A stretch of 64,000 nucleotides of DNA. Origin: DT-68 sp965263245. GTDB taxonomy: Bacteria > Bacillota_I > Bacilli_A > Mycoplasmatales > Metamycoplasmataceae. The position numbers and the translations under genes are program-made. How positions within the stretch are numbered: the stretch's first letter is position 1; every line of letters begins with the position of its first letter. Below the pieces are notes generated by a model. It saw nothing but the letters and a program-made list of their open reading frames with translations. It did no database searches and was not told the DNA's origin. The stretch covers positions 1 to 64,000 of the forward strand of contig CBDHHR010000323.1 of assembly GCA_965263245.1 (NCBI GenBank). The letters run 5' to 3'. This document shows, piece after piece, positions 50,801 to 62,926 of this stretch.

Positions 50801-53800
50801 CTGTGTTTCCATGTTTCTGTGATTCTATGTTTCTGTGATTCTATGCTTCTGTGTTTCTGTGATTCTATGTTTCTGTGTTTCTATGTTTCTGTCATTCTAT
50901 GTTTCTGTGTTTCTATGTTTCTATGTTTCCATGCTTCTGTGATTCTATGTTTCTATGATTCTATGCTTCTGTGTTTCTGTGATTCTATGTTTCTGTTATT
51001 CTATGTTTCTGTGATTCTATGTTTCTGTGATTCTATGTTTCTGTGATTCTATGTTTCTATGTTTCTGTGTTTCTATGTTTCTATGTTTCTGTGTTTCTAT
51101 GTTTCTGTGATTCTATGCTTCTGTGATTCTATGTTTCTGTGATTCTATGTTTCTATGTTTCTGTGATTCTATGTTTCTGTGTTTCTATGTTTCTCTGTTT
51201 CCATGTTTCTATGATTCTATGTTTCTGTGATTCTGTGTTTCTATGTTTCTGTGTTTCTATGTTTCTATGTTTCTATGTTTCCATGTTTCTGTGATTCTAT
51301 GTTTCTGTGATTCTATGTTTCTGTGATTCTATGTTTCTGTGATTCTATGTTTCTGTAATTCTATGCTTCTGTGATTCTATGTTTCCGTGTTTCTATGTTT
51401 CTGTGATTCTATGTTTCTGTGATTCTATGTTTCTATGTTTCTGTGTTTCTATGTTTCTGTGATTCTATGCTTCTGTGATTCTATGTTTCTGTGTTTCTAT
51501 GTTTCTGTGATTCTATGTTTCTGTGTTTCTATATTTCTGTGATTCTATGTTTCTGTGATTCTATGTTTCTGTGATTCTATGTTTCTGTTATTTTATGTTT
51601 CTATATTTCTGTGTTTCTATGTTTCTGTCAGTTTCTATGTTTCTGTGATTCTATGTTTCTGTGATTCTATATGTTTCTGTGATTCTATGTTTCTGTGTTT
51701 CTATGTTTCTGTGATTCTATGCTTCTGTGATTCTATGTTTCTGTGTTTCTATGTTTCTGTGATTCTATGTTTCTGTGTTTCTGTGTTTCTATGTTTCTGT
51801 GTTTCTATGTTTCTGCGTTTCCATGTTTCTGTGTTTCCATTTTTCTGTAATTCTATGTTTCTGTGATTCTATGCTTCTGTGTTTCTTTGTTTCTATGTTT
51901 CTGTGATTCTATGTTTCTGTGATTCTATGTTTCCGTGTTTCTATGTTTCTGTGATTCTATGTTTCTGTGATTCTATGTTTCTTTGATTCTATGTTTCTGT
52001 GATTCTATGTTTCTATATTTCTGTTTCTGTGTTTCTATGTTTCTGTGATTCTATGTTTCCATGTTTCTGTGATTCTATGTTTCTTTGATTCTATGCTTCT
52101 GTGCTTCTGTGATTCTATGTTTCTGTGATTCTATGTTTCTGTGATTCTATGTTTCTGTGATTCTATGTTTCTGTGATTCTATGTTTCTATATTTCTGTGT
52201 TTCTATGTTTCTGTCAGTTTCTATGTTTCTGTGATTCTATGTTTCTGTGATTCTATATGTTTGTGTGATTCTATGTTTCTGTGTTTCTATGTTTCTGTGA
52301 TTCTATGCTTCTGTGATTCTATGTTTCTGTGTTTCTATGTTTCTGTGATTCTATGTTTCTGTGTTTCTGTGTTTCTATGTTTCTGTGTTTCTATGTTTCT
52401 GTGTTTCTATGTTTCTGCGTTTCCATGTTTCTGTGTTTCTGTGTTTCCATTTTTCTGTAATTCTATGTTTCTGTGATTCTATGCTTCTGTGTTTCTGTGT
52501 TTCTTTGTTTCTGTGTTTCTGTGTTTCTGTCATTCTATGTTTCTGTGTTTCTATGATTCTATTTCTATGTTTCTGTGATTCTATGTTTCTGTGATTCTAT
52601 GTTTCTGTGATTCTATGTTTCTATATTTCTGTGTTTCTGTGTTTCTGTGTTTCTATGTTTCTGTGATTCTATGTTTCCATGTTTCTGTGATTCTATGTTT
52701 CTGAGTTTCTGTGATTCTATGTTTCTGTGATTCTATGTTTCTGTGATTCTATGTTTCTATGCTTCTATGTTTCTATGCTTCTATGTTTCTATGCTTCTAT
52801 GTTTCTGTGTTTCTATGATTCTATGATTCTATGTTTCTGTGTTTCTGTGATTCTATGTTTCTGTGTTTCTGTGATTCTATGTTTATGTGATTCTATGTTT
52901 CTGTGTTTCTATGTTTCTATGCTTCTATGTTTCTTTGCTTCTATGTTTCTGTGTTTCTATGATTCTATGTTTCTGTGTTTCTGTGATTCTATAATTCTGT
53001 GATTCTATGTTTCTGTGATTCTATGATTCTGTGTTTCTATGTTTCTGTGATTCTATGTTTCTGTAATTCTATGTTTCTGTGATTCTATGTTTCTATGTTT
53101 CTGTGTTCTATGTTTCTGTGATTCTATGTTTCTGTGATTTTATGTTTCTGTGATTCTATGTTTCTGTGATTCTATGTTTCTGTGATTCTATGTTTCTGTG
53201 ATTCTATGTTTCTGTGTTTCTATGTTTCTATGTTTCTGTGTTTCTGTGATTCTATGTTTCTGTGATTCTCATGTTTCTGTGTTTCTGTGATTCTATGTTT
53301 CTGTGATTCTATGTTTCTGAGTTTCCGTGATTCTATGTTTCTGTGATTCTATGTTTCTGTGATTCTATGTTTCTGTGATTCTATGTTTCTGTGTTTCTAT
53401 GTTTCTGTGTTTCCATGTTTCTATGATTCTATGTTTCTGTGATTCTGTGTTTCTATGTTTCTGTGTTTCTATGTTTCTGTGTTTCTATGTTTCTATGTTT
53501 CCATGTTTCTGTGATTCTATGTTTCTGTGATTCTATGCTTCCGTGTTTCTGTGATTCTATGTTTCTGTGATTCTATGTTTCTGTGTTTCTGTGATTCTAT
53601 GTTTCTGTAATTCTATGCTTCTGTGATTCTATGTTTCCGTGTTTCTATGTTTTTGTGATTCTATGTTTCTGTGATTCTATGTTTCTATGTTTCTGTGTTT
53701 CTATGTTTCTGTGATTCTATGCTTCTGTGATTCTCTGTTTCTGTGTTTCTATGTTTCTGTGATTCTATGTTTCTGTCTTTCTATGTTTCTGTGATTCTAT

Positions 53801-56800
53801 GTTTCTATGCTTCTATGTTTCTGTGTTTCTATGATTCTATGATTCTATGTTTCTGTGATTCTATATTTCTGTGTTTCTATGTTTCTATGCTTCTATGTTT
53901 CTGTGTTTCTATGATTCTATGTTTCTGTGTTTCTGTGATTCTATGTTTCTGTGATTCTATATTTCTGTCATTCTATGTTTCTGTGTTTCTATGTTTCTGT
54001 TATTCTATGTTTCTGTGATTCTATGTTTCTGTGATTCTATGTTTCTGTGATTCTATGTTTCTATGTTTCTATGTTTCTGTGTTTCTATGTTTCTATGTTT
54101 CTGTGTTTCTATGTTTCTGTGATTCTATGCTTCTGTGATTCTATGTTTCTGTGATTCTATGTTTCTATGTTTCTGTGATTCTATGTTTCTGTGTTTCTAT
54201 GTTTCTCTGTTTCCATGTTTCTATGATTCTATGTTTCTGTGATTCTGTGTTTCTATGTTTCTGTGTTTCTATGTTTCTATGTTTCTATGTTTCCATGTTT
54301 CTGTGATTCTATGTTTCTGTGATTCTATGTTTCTGTGATTCTATGTTTCTGTGATTCTATGTTTCTGTAATTCTATGCTTCTGTGATTCTATGTTTCCGT
54401 GTTTCTATGTTTCTGTGATTCTATGTTTCTGTGATTCTATGTTTCTATGTTTCTGTGTTTCTATGTTTCTGTGATTCTATGCTTTTGTGATTCTATGTTT
54501 CTGTGTTTCTATGTTTCTGTGATTCTATGTTTCTGTGTTTCTATGTTTCCGTGTTTCTATGTTTCTGTGATTCTATGTTTCTGTGATTCTATGTTTCTTT
54601 GATTCTATGTTTCTGTGATTCTATGTTTCTATATTTCTGTTTCTGTGTTTCTATGTTTCTGTGATTCTATGTTTCCATGTTTCTGTGATTCTATGTTTCT
54701 TTGATTCTATGCTTCTGTGCTTCTGTGATTCTATGTTTCTGTGATTCTATGTTTCTGTGATTCTATGTTTCTGTGATTCTATGTTTCTGTGATTCTATGT
54801 TTCTGTGTTTCTATGTTTCTATGTTTCTGTGTTTCTGTGATTCTATGTTTCTGTGATTCTCATGTTTCTGTGTTTCTGTGATTCTATGTTTCTGTGATTC
54901 TATGTTTCTGAGTTTCTGTGATTCTATGTTTCTGTGATTCTATGTTTCTGTGATTCTATATTTCTGTGTTTCTATGTTTCTGTGTTTCCATGTTTCTATG
55001 ATTCTATGTTTCTGTGATTCTGTGTTTCTATGTTTCTGTGTTTCTATGTTTGTGTGTTTCTATGTTTCTATGTTTCCATGTTTCTGTGATTCTATGTTTC
55101 TGTGATTCTATGCTTCTGTGTTTCTGTGATTCTATGTTTCTGTGATTCTATGTTTCTGTGTTTCTGTGATTCTATGTTTCTGTAATTCTATGCTTCTGTG
55201 ATTCTATGTTTCCGTGTTTCTATGTTTTTGTGATTCTATGTTTCTGTGATTCTATGTTTCTATGTTTCTGTCTTTGTATGTTTCTGTGATTCTATGCTTC
55301 TGTGATTCTATGTTTCTGTGTTTCTATGTTTCTGTGATTCTATGTTTCTGTCTTTCTATGTTTCTGTGATTCTATGTTTCTATGCTTCTATGTTTCTGTG
55401 TTTCTATGATTCTATGATTCTATGTTTCTGTGATTCTATATTTCTGTGTTTCTATGTTTCTATGCTTCTATGTTTCTGTGTTTCTATGATTCTATGTTTC
55501 TGTGTTTCTGTGATTCTATGTTTCTGTGCTTCTATATTTCTGTGATTCTATGTTTCTGTGTTTCTATGTTTCTGTGTTTCTATGTTTCCGTGTTTCTATG
55601 TTTCTGTGATTCCATGTTTCTGTGATTCTATGTTTCTATGCTTCTATGTTTCTATGCTTCTATGTTTCTGTGTTTCTATGATTCTATGATTCTATGTTTC
55701 TGTGTTTCCATGTTTCTGTGATTCTATGTTTCTGTGATTCTATGCTTCTGTGTTTCTGTGATTCTATGTTTCTGTGTTTCTATGTTTCTGTCATTCTATG
55801 TTTCTGTGTTTCTATGTTTCTATGTTTCCATGTTTCTGTGATTCTATGTTTCTATGATTCTATGGTTCTGTGTTTCTGTGATTCTATGTTTCTGTGATTC
55901 TATGTTTCTGTGATTCTATGTTTCTGTGATTCTATGTTTCTGTGATTCTATGTTTCTATGTTTCTATGTTTCTATGTTTCTGTGTTTCTATGTTTCTGTG
56001 ATTCTATGCTTCTGTGATTCTATGTTTCTGTGATTCTATGTTTCTATGTTTCTGTGATTCTATGTTTCTGTGTTTCTATGTTTCTCTGTTTCCATGTTTC
56101 TATGATTCTATGTTTCTGTGATTCTGTGTTTCTATGTTTCTGTGTTTCTATGTTTCTATGTTTCTATGTTTCCATGTTTCTGTGATTCTATGTTTCTGTG
56201 ATTCTATGTTTCTGTGATTCTATGTTTCTGTGATTCTATGTTTCTGTAATTCTATGCTTCTGTGATTCTATGTTTCCGTGTTTCTATGTTTCTGTGATTC
56301 TATGTTTCTGTGATTCTATGTTTCTATGTTTCTGTGTTTCTATGTTTCTGTGATTCTATGCTTCTGTGATTCTATGTTTCTGTGTTTCTATGTTTCTGTG
56401 ATTCTATGTTTCTGTGTTTCTATGTTTCCGTGTTTCTATGTTTCTGTGATTCTATGTTTCTGTGATTCTATGTTTCTTTGATTCTATGTTTCTGTGATTC
56501 TATGTTTCTATATTTCTGTTTCTGTGTTTCTATGTTTCTGTGATTCTATGTTTCCATGTTTCTGTGATTCTATGTTTCTTTGATTCTATGCTTCTGTGCT
56601 TCTGTGATTCTATGTTTCTGTGATTCTATGTTTCTGTGATTCTATGTTTCTGTGATTCTATGTTTCTGTGATTCTATGTTTCTGTGTTTCTATGTTTCTA
56701 TGTTTCTGTGTTTCTGTGATTCTATGTTTCTGTGATTCTCATGTTTCTGTGTTTCTGTGATTCTATGTTTCTGTGATTCTATGTTTCTGAGTTTCTGTGA

Positions 56801-59631
56801 TTCTATGTTTCTGTGATTCTATGTTTCTGTGATTCTATGTTTCTGTGATTCTATATTTCTGTGTTTCTATGTTTCTGTGTTTCCATGTTTCTATGATTCT
56901 ATGTTTCTGTGATTCTGTGTTTCTATGTTTCTGTGTTTCTATGTTTGTGTGTTTCTATGTTTCTATGTTTCCATGTTTCTGTGATTCTATGTTTCTGTGA
57001 TTCTATGCTTCTGTGTTTCTGTGATTCTATGTTTCTGTGATTCTATGTTTCTGTGTTTCTGTGATTCTATGTTTCTGTAATTCTATGCTTCTGTGATTCT
57101 ATGTTTCCGTGTTTCTATGTTTTTGTGATTCTATGTTTCTGTGATTCTATGTTTCTATGTTTCTGTGTTTCTATGTTTCTGTGATTCTATGCTTCTGTGA
57201 TTCTATGTTTCTGTGTTTCTATGTTTCTTTGATTCTATGTTTCTGTCTTTCTATATTTCTGTGATTCTATGTTTCTATGCTTCTATGTTTCTGTGTTTCT
57301 ATGATTCTATGATTCTATGTTTCTGTGATTCTATATTTCTGTGTTTCTATGTTTCTATGCTTCTATGTTTCTGTGTTTCTATGATTCTATGTTTGTGTGT
57401 TTCTGTGATTCTATGTTTCTGTGATTCTATATTTCTGTGATTCTATGTTTCTGTGTTTCTATGTTTCTGTGTTTCTATGTTTCTGTGATTCTATGTTTCT
57501 GTGATTCTATGTTTCTGTGTTTCTATGTTTCTGTGTTTCTATGTTTCCGTGATTCTATGTGTCTGTGATTCCATGTTTCTGTGATTCTATGTTTCTATGC
57601 TTCTATGTTTCTATGCTTCTATGTTTCTGTGTTTCTATGATTCTATGATTCTATGTTTCTGTGTTTCCATGTTTCTGTGATTCTATGTTTCTGTGATTCT
57701 ATGCTTCTGTGTTTCTGTGATTCTATGTTTCTGTGTTTCTATGTTTCTGTCATTCTATATTTCTGTGTTTCTATGTTTCTATGTTTCCATGTTTCTGTGA
57801 TTCTATGTTTCTCTGATTCTATGCTTCTGTGTTTCTGTGATTCTATGTTTCTGTTATTCTATGTTTCTGTAATTCTATGTTTCTGTCAGTTTCTATGTTT
57901 CTGTGATTCTATGTTTCTGTGATTCTTTATGTTTGTGTGATTCTATGTTTCTGTGTTTCTATGTTTCTGTGATTCTATGCTTCTGTGATTCTATGTTTCT
58001 GTGATTCTATGTTTCTATGTTTGTGTGATTCTATGTTTCTGTGTTTCTATGTTTCTCTGTTTCCATGTTTCTATGATTCTATGTTTCTGTGATTCTGTGT
58101 TTCTATGTTTCTGTGTTTCTATGTTTCTATGTTTCTATGTTTCCATGTTTCTGTGATTCTATGTTTCTGTGATTCTATGTTTCTGTGATTCTATGTTTCT
58201 GTGATTCTATGTTTCTGTAATTCTATGCTTCTGTGATTCTATGTTTCCGTGTTTCTATGTTTCTGTGATTCTATGTTTCTGTGATTCTATGTTTCTATGT
58301 TTCTGTGTTTCTATGTTTCTGTGATTCTATGCTTCTGTGATTCTATGTTTCTGTGTTTCTATGTTTCTGTGATTCTATGTTTTTGTGTTTCTATATTTCT
58401 GTGATTCTATGTTTCTGTGATTCTATGTTTCTGTGATTCTATGTTTCTGTTATTCTATGTTTCTATATTTCTGTGTTTCTATGTTTCTGTCAGTTTCTAT
58501 GTTTCTGTGATTCTATGTTTCTGTGATTCTATATGTTTGTGTGATTCTATGTTTCTGTGTTTCTATGTTTCTGTGATTCTATGCTTCTGTGATTCTATGT
58601 TTCTGTGTTTCTATGTTTCTGTGATTCTATGTTTCTGTGTTTCTGTGTTTCTGTGTTTCTATGTTTCTGTGTTTCTATGTTTCTGCGTTTCCATGTTTCT
58701 GTGTTTCCATTTTTCTGTAATTCTATGTTTCTGTGATTGTATGCTTCTGTGTTTCTTTGTTTCTATGTTTCTGTGATTCTATGTTTCTGTGATTCTATGT
58801 TTCCGTGTTTCTATGTTTCTGTGATTCTATGTTTCTGTGATTCTATGTTTCTTTGATTCTATGTTTCTGTGATTCTATGTTTCTATATTTCTGTTTCTGT
58901 GTTTCTATGTTTCTGTTATTCTATGTTTCCATGTTTGTGTGATTCTATGTTTCTTTGATTCTATGCTTCTGTGCTTCTGTGATTCTATGTTTCTGTGATT
59001 CTATGTTTCTGTGATTCTATGTTTCTGTGATTCTATGTTTCTGTGATTCTATGTTTCTATATTTCTGTGTTTCTATGTTTCTGTCAGTTTCTATGTTTCT
59101 GTGATTCTATGTTTCTGTGATTCTATATGTTTGTGTGATTCTATGTTTCTGTGTTTCTATGTTTCTGTGATTCTATGCTTCTGTGATTCTATGTTTCTGT
59201 GTTTCTATGTTTCTGTGATTCTATGTTTCTGTGTTTCTGTGTTTCTATGTTTCTGTGTTTCTATGTTTCTGTGTTTCTATGTTTCTGCGTTTCCATGTTT
59301 CTGTGTTTCTGTGTTTCCATTTTTCTGTAATTCTATGTTTCTGTGATTCTATGCTTCTGTGTTTCTGTGTTTCATTGTTTCTGTGTTTCTATGTTTCTGT
59401 CATTCTATGTTTCTGTGTTTCTATGATTCTATTTCTATGTTTCTGTGATTCTATGTTTCTGTGATTCTATGTTTCTGTGATTCTATGTTTCTATATTTCT
59501 GTGTTTCTGTGTTTCTATGTTTCTGTGATTCTATGTTTCCATGTTTCTGTGATTCTATGTTTCTGAGTTTCTGTGATTCTATGTTTCTGTGATTCTATGT
59601 TTCTGTGATTCTATGTTCCCTTACGAAAAAA

Positions 59632-59936
59632 CCACATGTCCAGACAACATGTGAATCACATGTGATTCTCGTGTAAAATTGGAACCATTATCACATGTGA
59701 TTCACAGGTGATATTATCACACGTGATTCACTTGTGATTCACATGTGATACACATGTGATATTGGTTCCAATTTTACAAGAGAATCACATGTGATTCACA
59801 TGTGGTAATATCACATGTGATTCACATGCGCTAAAATCACATGTGATTAACATGTGATTCACATGCGCTAAAATCACATGTGATTCACATGCGATAAAAT
59901 CACATGTGATTCACATGTGACCAAATAAGTAATTCC
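59632..59936 (+). repeat. Left subterminal array of CACATGTGATT repeats
   Basis: About 20 copies of CACATGTG or close variants (ACACGTGATT, CACATGCG) separated by ATT, AAT or TAAAAT. It includes a 31-nt inverted pair, 59657-59687 and 59763-59793, carrying AAAATTGGAACCA and differing at one base. Confidence 0.9.
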
Positions 59937-59975
59937 TTGTGCAGACATACATGTATACATGAATGCACAGCACTT

Positions 59976-62495
59976 TTATGTCACACTGGAAATCAAATTC
60001 ATACTAGAAAAATGATATTCACAAATATATATTACTGCATTATTATACATCGAACTATATAGGTTAACAATACTGGTAAAGCTAGTTCAAAGATTGTCGT
60101 TTTCAAACCTAATAGACACTAAAGTACATATGCACCTCAAATTCTAAGCATGAAAGGAATACATAAAAATAACATTAATATTTGTACATTCACTTAGACT
60201 TTAAATTTTAAGGTGCTGTTACACTATGCAACTTATCTTGTAATTTTGTCACAAGCAAATTGCAAGGGGTAATATATGCCTTGCCACCATAAGGTCACAC
60301 AAAGTAATTAGCAAAGTCATGTAAGAAGCATTGCACAAAGTAGAATCAGGTTCTACCTGTTGTCGCAACGATGCAACACATTTTGCAGACATTGCAAAGT
60401 GTAGCATATCCATTGGCCCTTGCAACTTGTCTTGCAATATTTCTGTTGAGCAGCCAATAAAGATCTGTTGTTAAAAAATAATTCCTAATCTATTCTCAAC
60501 TTCAAGACGATTGTGAGACAAGCTGCAAAAACGTTGCACAGTGTAAAATCCCTTATCATGCAACTGCAATTTTAAAAGAAAGTCATTGTGAGGCAAGTTG
60601 CATAGTGTAACAGTGCCAATAGAGTTCTGGGTTTTTAAGAACAAGATTTTTTATTTTAACACATACTGTTTTCCTTAATTAGGTTTATAATGTCATTCAT
60701 GATTTTCCCCATCTTACTGTTTCTCCCTAAAGCTGTCCTTTGACTGTCTAAGGTTTTTGCAATTCTGGGTCATTGCAGACTTAATGGTAACATCAGTGAC
60801 ATCTGCATATTTCTTTGACAACATAAACTACAACAATAAGAAACTTTTGTTAATACAATACATACTGTATACACAATGCTAAATACACAGGGTTCATCTA
60901 CTAAAACCACCTGCTATATTTGGCCAATATATATAGCAGACGACATCATGAAAAATTATTAAAAGGTTATGAAGCATATTGGGCATATTGGGGCTTAAAA
61001 TAGAATATGAAACTTTTTTCTATATTGATATAGAACTATATTAATAGTGGTGGCAACTGAGAACACACAATTTTTTTTTTTTTAATTTTCACTTGTGTTG
61101 ATATAACTGTATGATATAACTCCATATCAACATAGAAAATAGCATGAAGACACCATGTATATATGAAATATTAACCCATTAAGCTACAGAGCTTCCCATG
61201 AATGAGTAAAATTATCTGGCATTAGACAAGTGAAAGAAGTAGAGCATACTGAGGCAATTGCAGTTTCATGGGTCAATCTATATTACAGTGCCCTAGCTTG
61301 AAGGCCATGATTTCATGACCAAAAATGAAAAAAAGCATGGCAAAATAGATAAAACTTTTTCATGCAAAGCCATGTTGGTTCATTACATGTAGAATATTAG
61401 TACTCGACGATGCAAAAATATAGAATTCACTTGACTTTAGGTGGCAAATACTAGCTTATTGAAATAGTTTAATATTAAAATGTTGACATTTTTTAAATTT
61501 TGTAATTTGCAATGTCGGTGAATTCATTATATAAATGTTGCATAGCATGTAACTTATCAAAATTCAAAAATGGTTCACCATCAGCTCATCATGGTCCTTT
61601 ACACAACTTAAATTTTCCCCAAAATTTCCACCCCAGCCTATTCCCCCTCCTACTAGAGTCTCTTGTAGGGCTCATGCCATTGGCACTTGCCACTGAAATT
61701 ATGCACTCCCAAACCCTGCTGTTATTAGCATTGAATATTGTGCAAACCTTCATAATCATTGCTAGTTTCTTATTGCCGCACTGCTCTCATCCAACTATAG
61801 CCTCTTGGATGCACATAATTCTGTGAAGTCAATGTCACCTTTGTTGGTCTCGAAATGTCCACTTGAGAAATTTTAATTCATCCTTCATCAGATTGGCTTT
61901 GCTATCTGGAGTGAAATGCATAAAGTAATCTTATTTTATAAATTTACCAACATATTTTACTAGTATATACCAGTATTTGGCCAGTAGTACAAACAAAGTA
62001 GTTTCAGGCAATCTCACTCAGCTTATACAACTCATTGGGGATTCCCCTCCAATCGATGACGTCAATTTGAGAAATCCGAGCAAAAAGACTAGGTCGAGAC
62101 AACGAGCATGTGGTTGACGAAGCTATTTATTCTAAAAATCTAGCCTAGAATATCAATATTTTTCGCTTTATTCTGCCAAAATCTAGATGTATAAGAAATT
62201 TAGCATTTATCAGTTGGTTTTCAACCAACATAGCACGAATTTATTTTATATACACAAACATATTATAATATTCAACTGGCAACAGTATATATGGCCGCGC
62301 GAGCTGTATTTATTTCGTATTATATAAATCATATTGCTAAACGTTTGCCGTAACAAGATATAGATTTAATGAAAAATTGCAGATATGCTTACCACTTGCT
62401 GCTAGAACTCTTGCCAAGTATAATTTCTTGGGCGCCTTCACTGTCGCATCGCTAAACACAACCATGTCTTTCTTCTTCGAGTGCTTATAAAGCAT
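59976..62495 (-). CDS. Candidate five-exon gene inside the transposon, about 123 residues, unknown function
   Basis: I do not recognise it. Proposed minus-strand exons: 62495-62393, 61905-61839, 61450-61387 (weak), 60827-60718, 60003-59976. Phases agree and the sum is 372 nt. The start reads MLYKHSKKKDMVVFSDATVK, then APKKLYLARVLAAS, with donor G/GTAAGC. Exon 2 follows the good acceptor TTTCACTCCAG and reads SKANLMKDELKFLKWTFRDQQ minus its last residue or so. Exon 4 follows TTCTTATTGTTGTAG and reads FMLSKKYADVTDVTIKSAMT onward to FREK with donor CA/GTAAGA. The last exon follows ATTTTTCTAG and reads MNLISSVT, then TAA. Exon 3 is chosen mainly because it fixes the phase. Lys-rich; no membrane segment or transposase motif (no DDE/D triad is identifiable). 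It fills the element from array to array, so it is either the element's own gene or captured cargo. Confidence 0.35.
60212..60617. mobile_element. Nested 406-bp miniature transposon
   Basis: The left end GGTGCTGTTACACTATGCAA and the inverted right end GGCACTGTTACACTATGCAA match over about 23 bp with two differences. The interior repeats TTGCAA or GCAAC motifs in both orientations and has no coding potential (the 60249-60437 minus frame is part of the repeat). No clear target duplication is visible. It lies in the last intron of the candidate gene. Confidence 0.75.
61021..61386. other. Non-coding intronic stretch with T tract
   Basis: AT-rich with a run of about 13 T near 61071. The segment at about 61175-61235 (CCCATTAAGCTACAGAGC through CTGGCATTAGACAAG) looks like a dispersed repeat by memory only. 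No gene seen. Confidence 0.3.
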
Positions 62496-62689
62496 GCCTT
62501 TACTGCTTTACATCTTTGACAAATTATGCGATCAAGATACTTTTCTCGCTAAATTCAGTTCAGTGAATCAGCACGCATTCATTTTGATTGAGAAAACGAA
62601 CTTAAATATAGTTTTATTTACTATTAAATTGGGCTTTTACAAAACTGCTCTCTCCTTGAATGAATCGATCGAATGAAAATATTTCAATT

Positions 62690-62790
62690 CCGTGCGCAAA
62701 TGCAACGACCCACTTAATCAGCCAATGAACATCGTAATTCGCAAGGCAGACGTCACGCGTGGGTTTTGGGCTTTTTCCCCGGTCGGAGTC
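62690..62790 (-). promoter_or_regulatory. Possible promoter of the transposon gene
   Basis: The sequence contains CCAAT (about 62722), a GACGTCAC CRE-like site (about 62750) and ACGCGTGGG, 200-300 bp upstream of the minus-strand ATG at 62495. A TTTATAAG TATA-like motif overlaps the start region (about 62486-62493). Suggestive only. Confidence 0.25.
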
Positions 62791-62926
62791 ATTTGATCAT
62801 TTAATCTAACACTTCACAACTTGAGATTTGACACTTTAGCATCTTTCTATTAATTGGTTTTATTGTCAGTTAGAGATGTTTTCTCACTTAAAATACCTGT
62901 ACTCATGTTTTTCATATGAATATAAC

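Larger units (their letters stand above)
14855..59617 (+). repeat. Giant satellite array, 8-bp unit NTTCTRTG, about 44.8 kb
   Basis: The whole interval is an uninterrupted tandem array of 8-bp units. Commonest are TTTCTGTG, ATTCTATG, TTTCTATG and CTTCTATG, often paired as the 16-mer TTTCTGTG+ATTCTATG. Rare units differ by one base (TTTCCATG, TTTCTGTC, TTTCCGTG) or by length (ATTCTCATG, TTCTATG, TTTCTGTCAG). Variant order is not random but repeats as blocks of kilobases (higher-order repeats). The plus strand is strongly T-rich; the 16-mer has 9 T, 3 G, 2 C and 2 A. Forward frames cycle through an 8-residue pattern such as MFLCFYVS because three units make 24 nt. The reverse strand has TAG in CATAGA and stays closed. 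No unrelated sequence was seen inside. Confidence 0.97.

Noticed and set aside
15092..59464. Dozens of plus-strand open frames of 67-119 codons with MFLCFYVS-type repeats
   Set aside because: They are translations of the 8-bp satellite in shifting phase, with no independent codon signal, and are not genes.
14855..59617. CRISPR array or telomere repeat
   Set aside because: There are no unique spacers between repeats, and the unit is not a TTAGGG-type telomere repeat; it is a simple satellite in a eukaryotic context.
61512..61826. 104-codon plus-strand frame in the transposon
   Set aside because: Hydrophobic low-complexity reading opposite the candidate minus-strand gene; no transposase motif or splice context.
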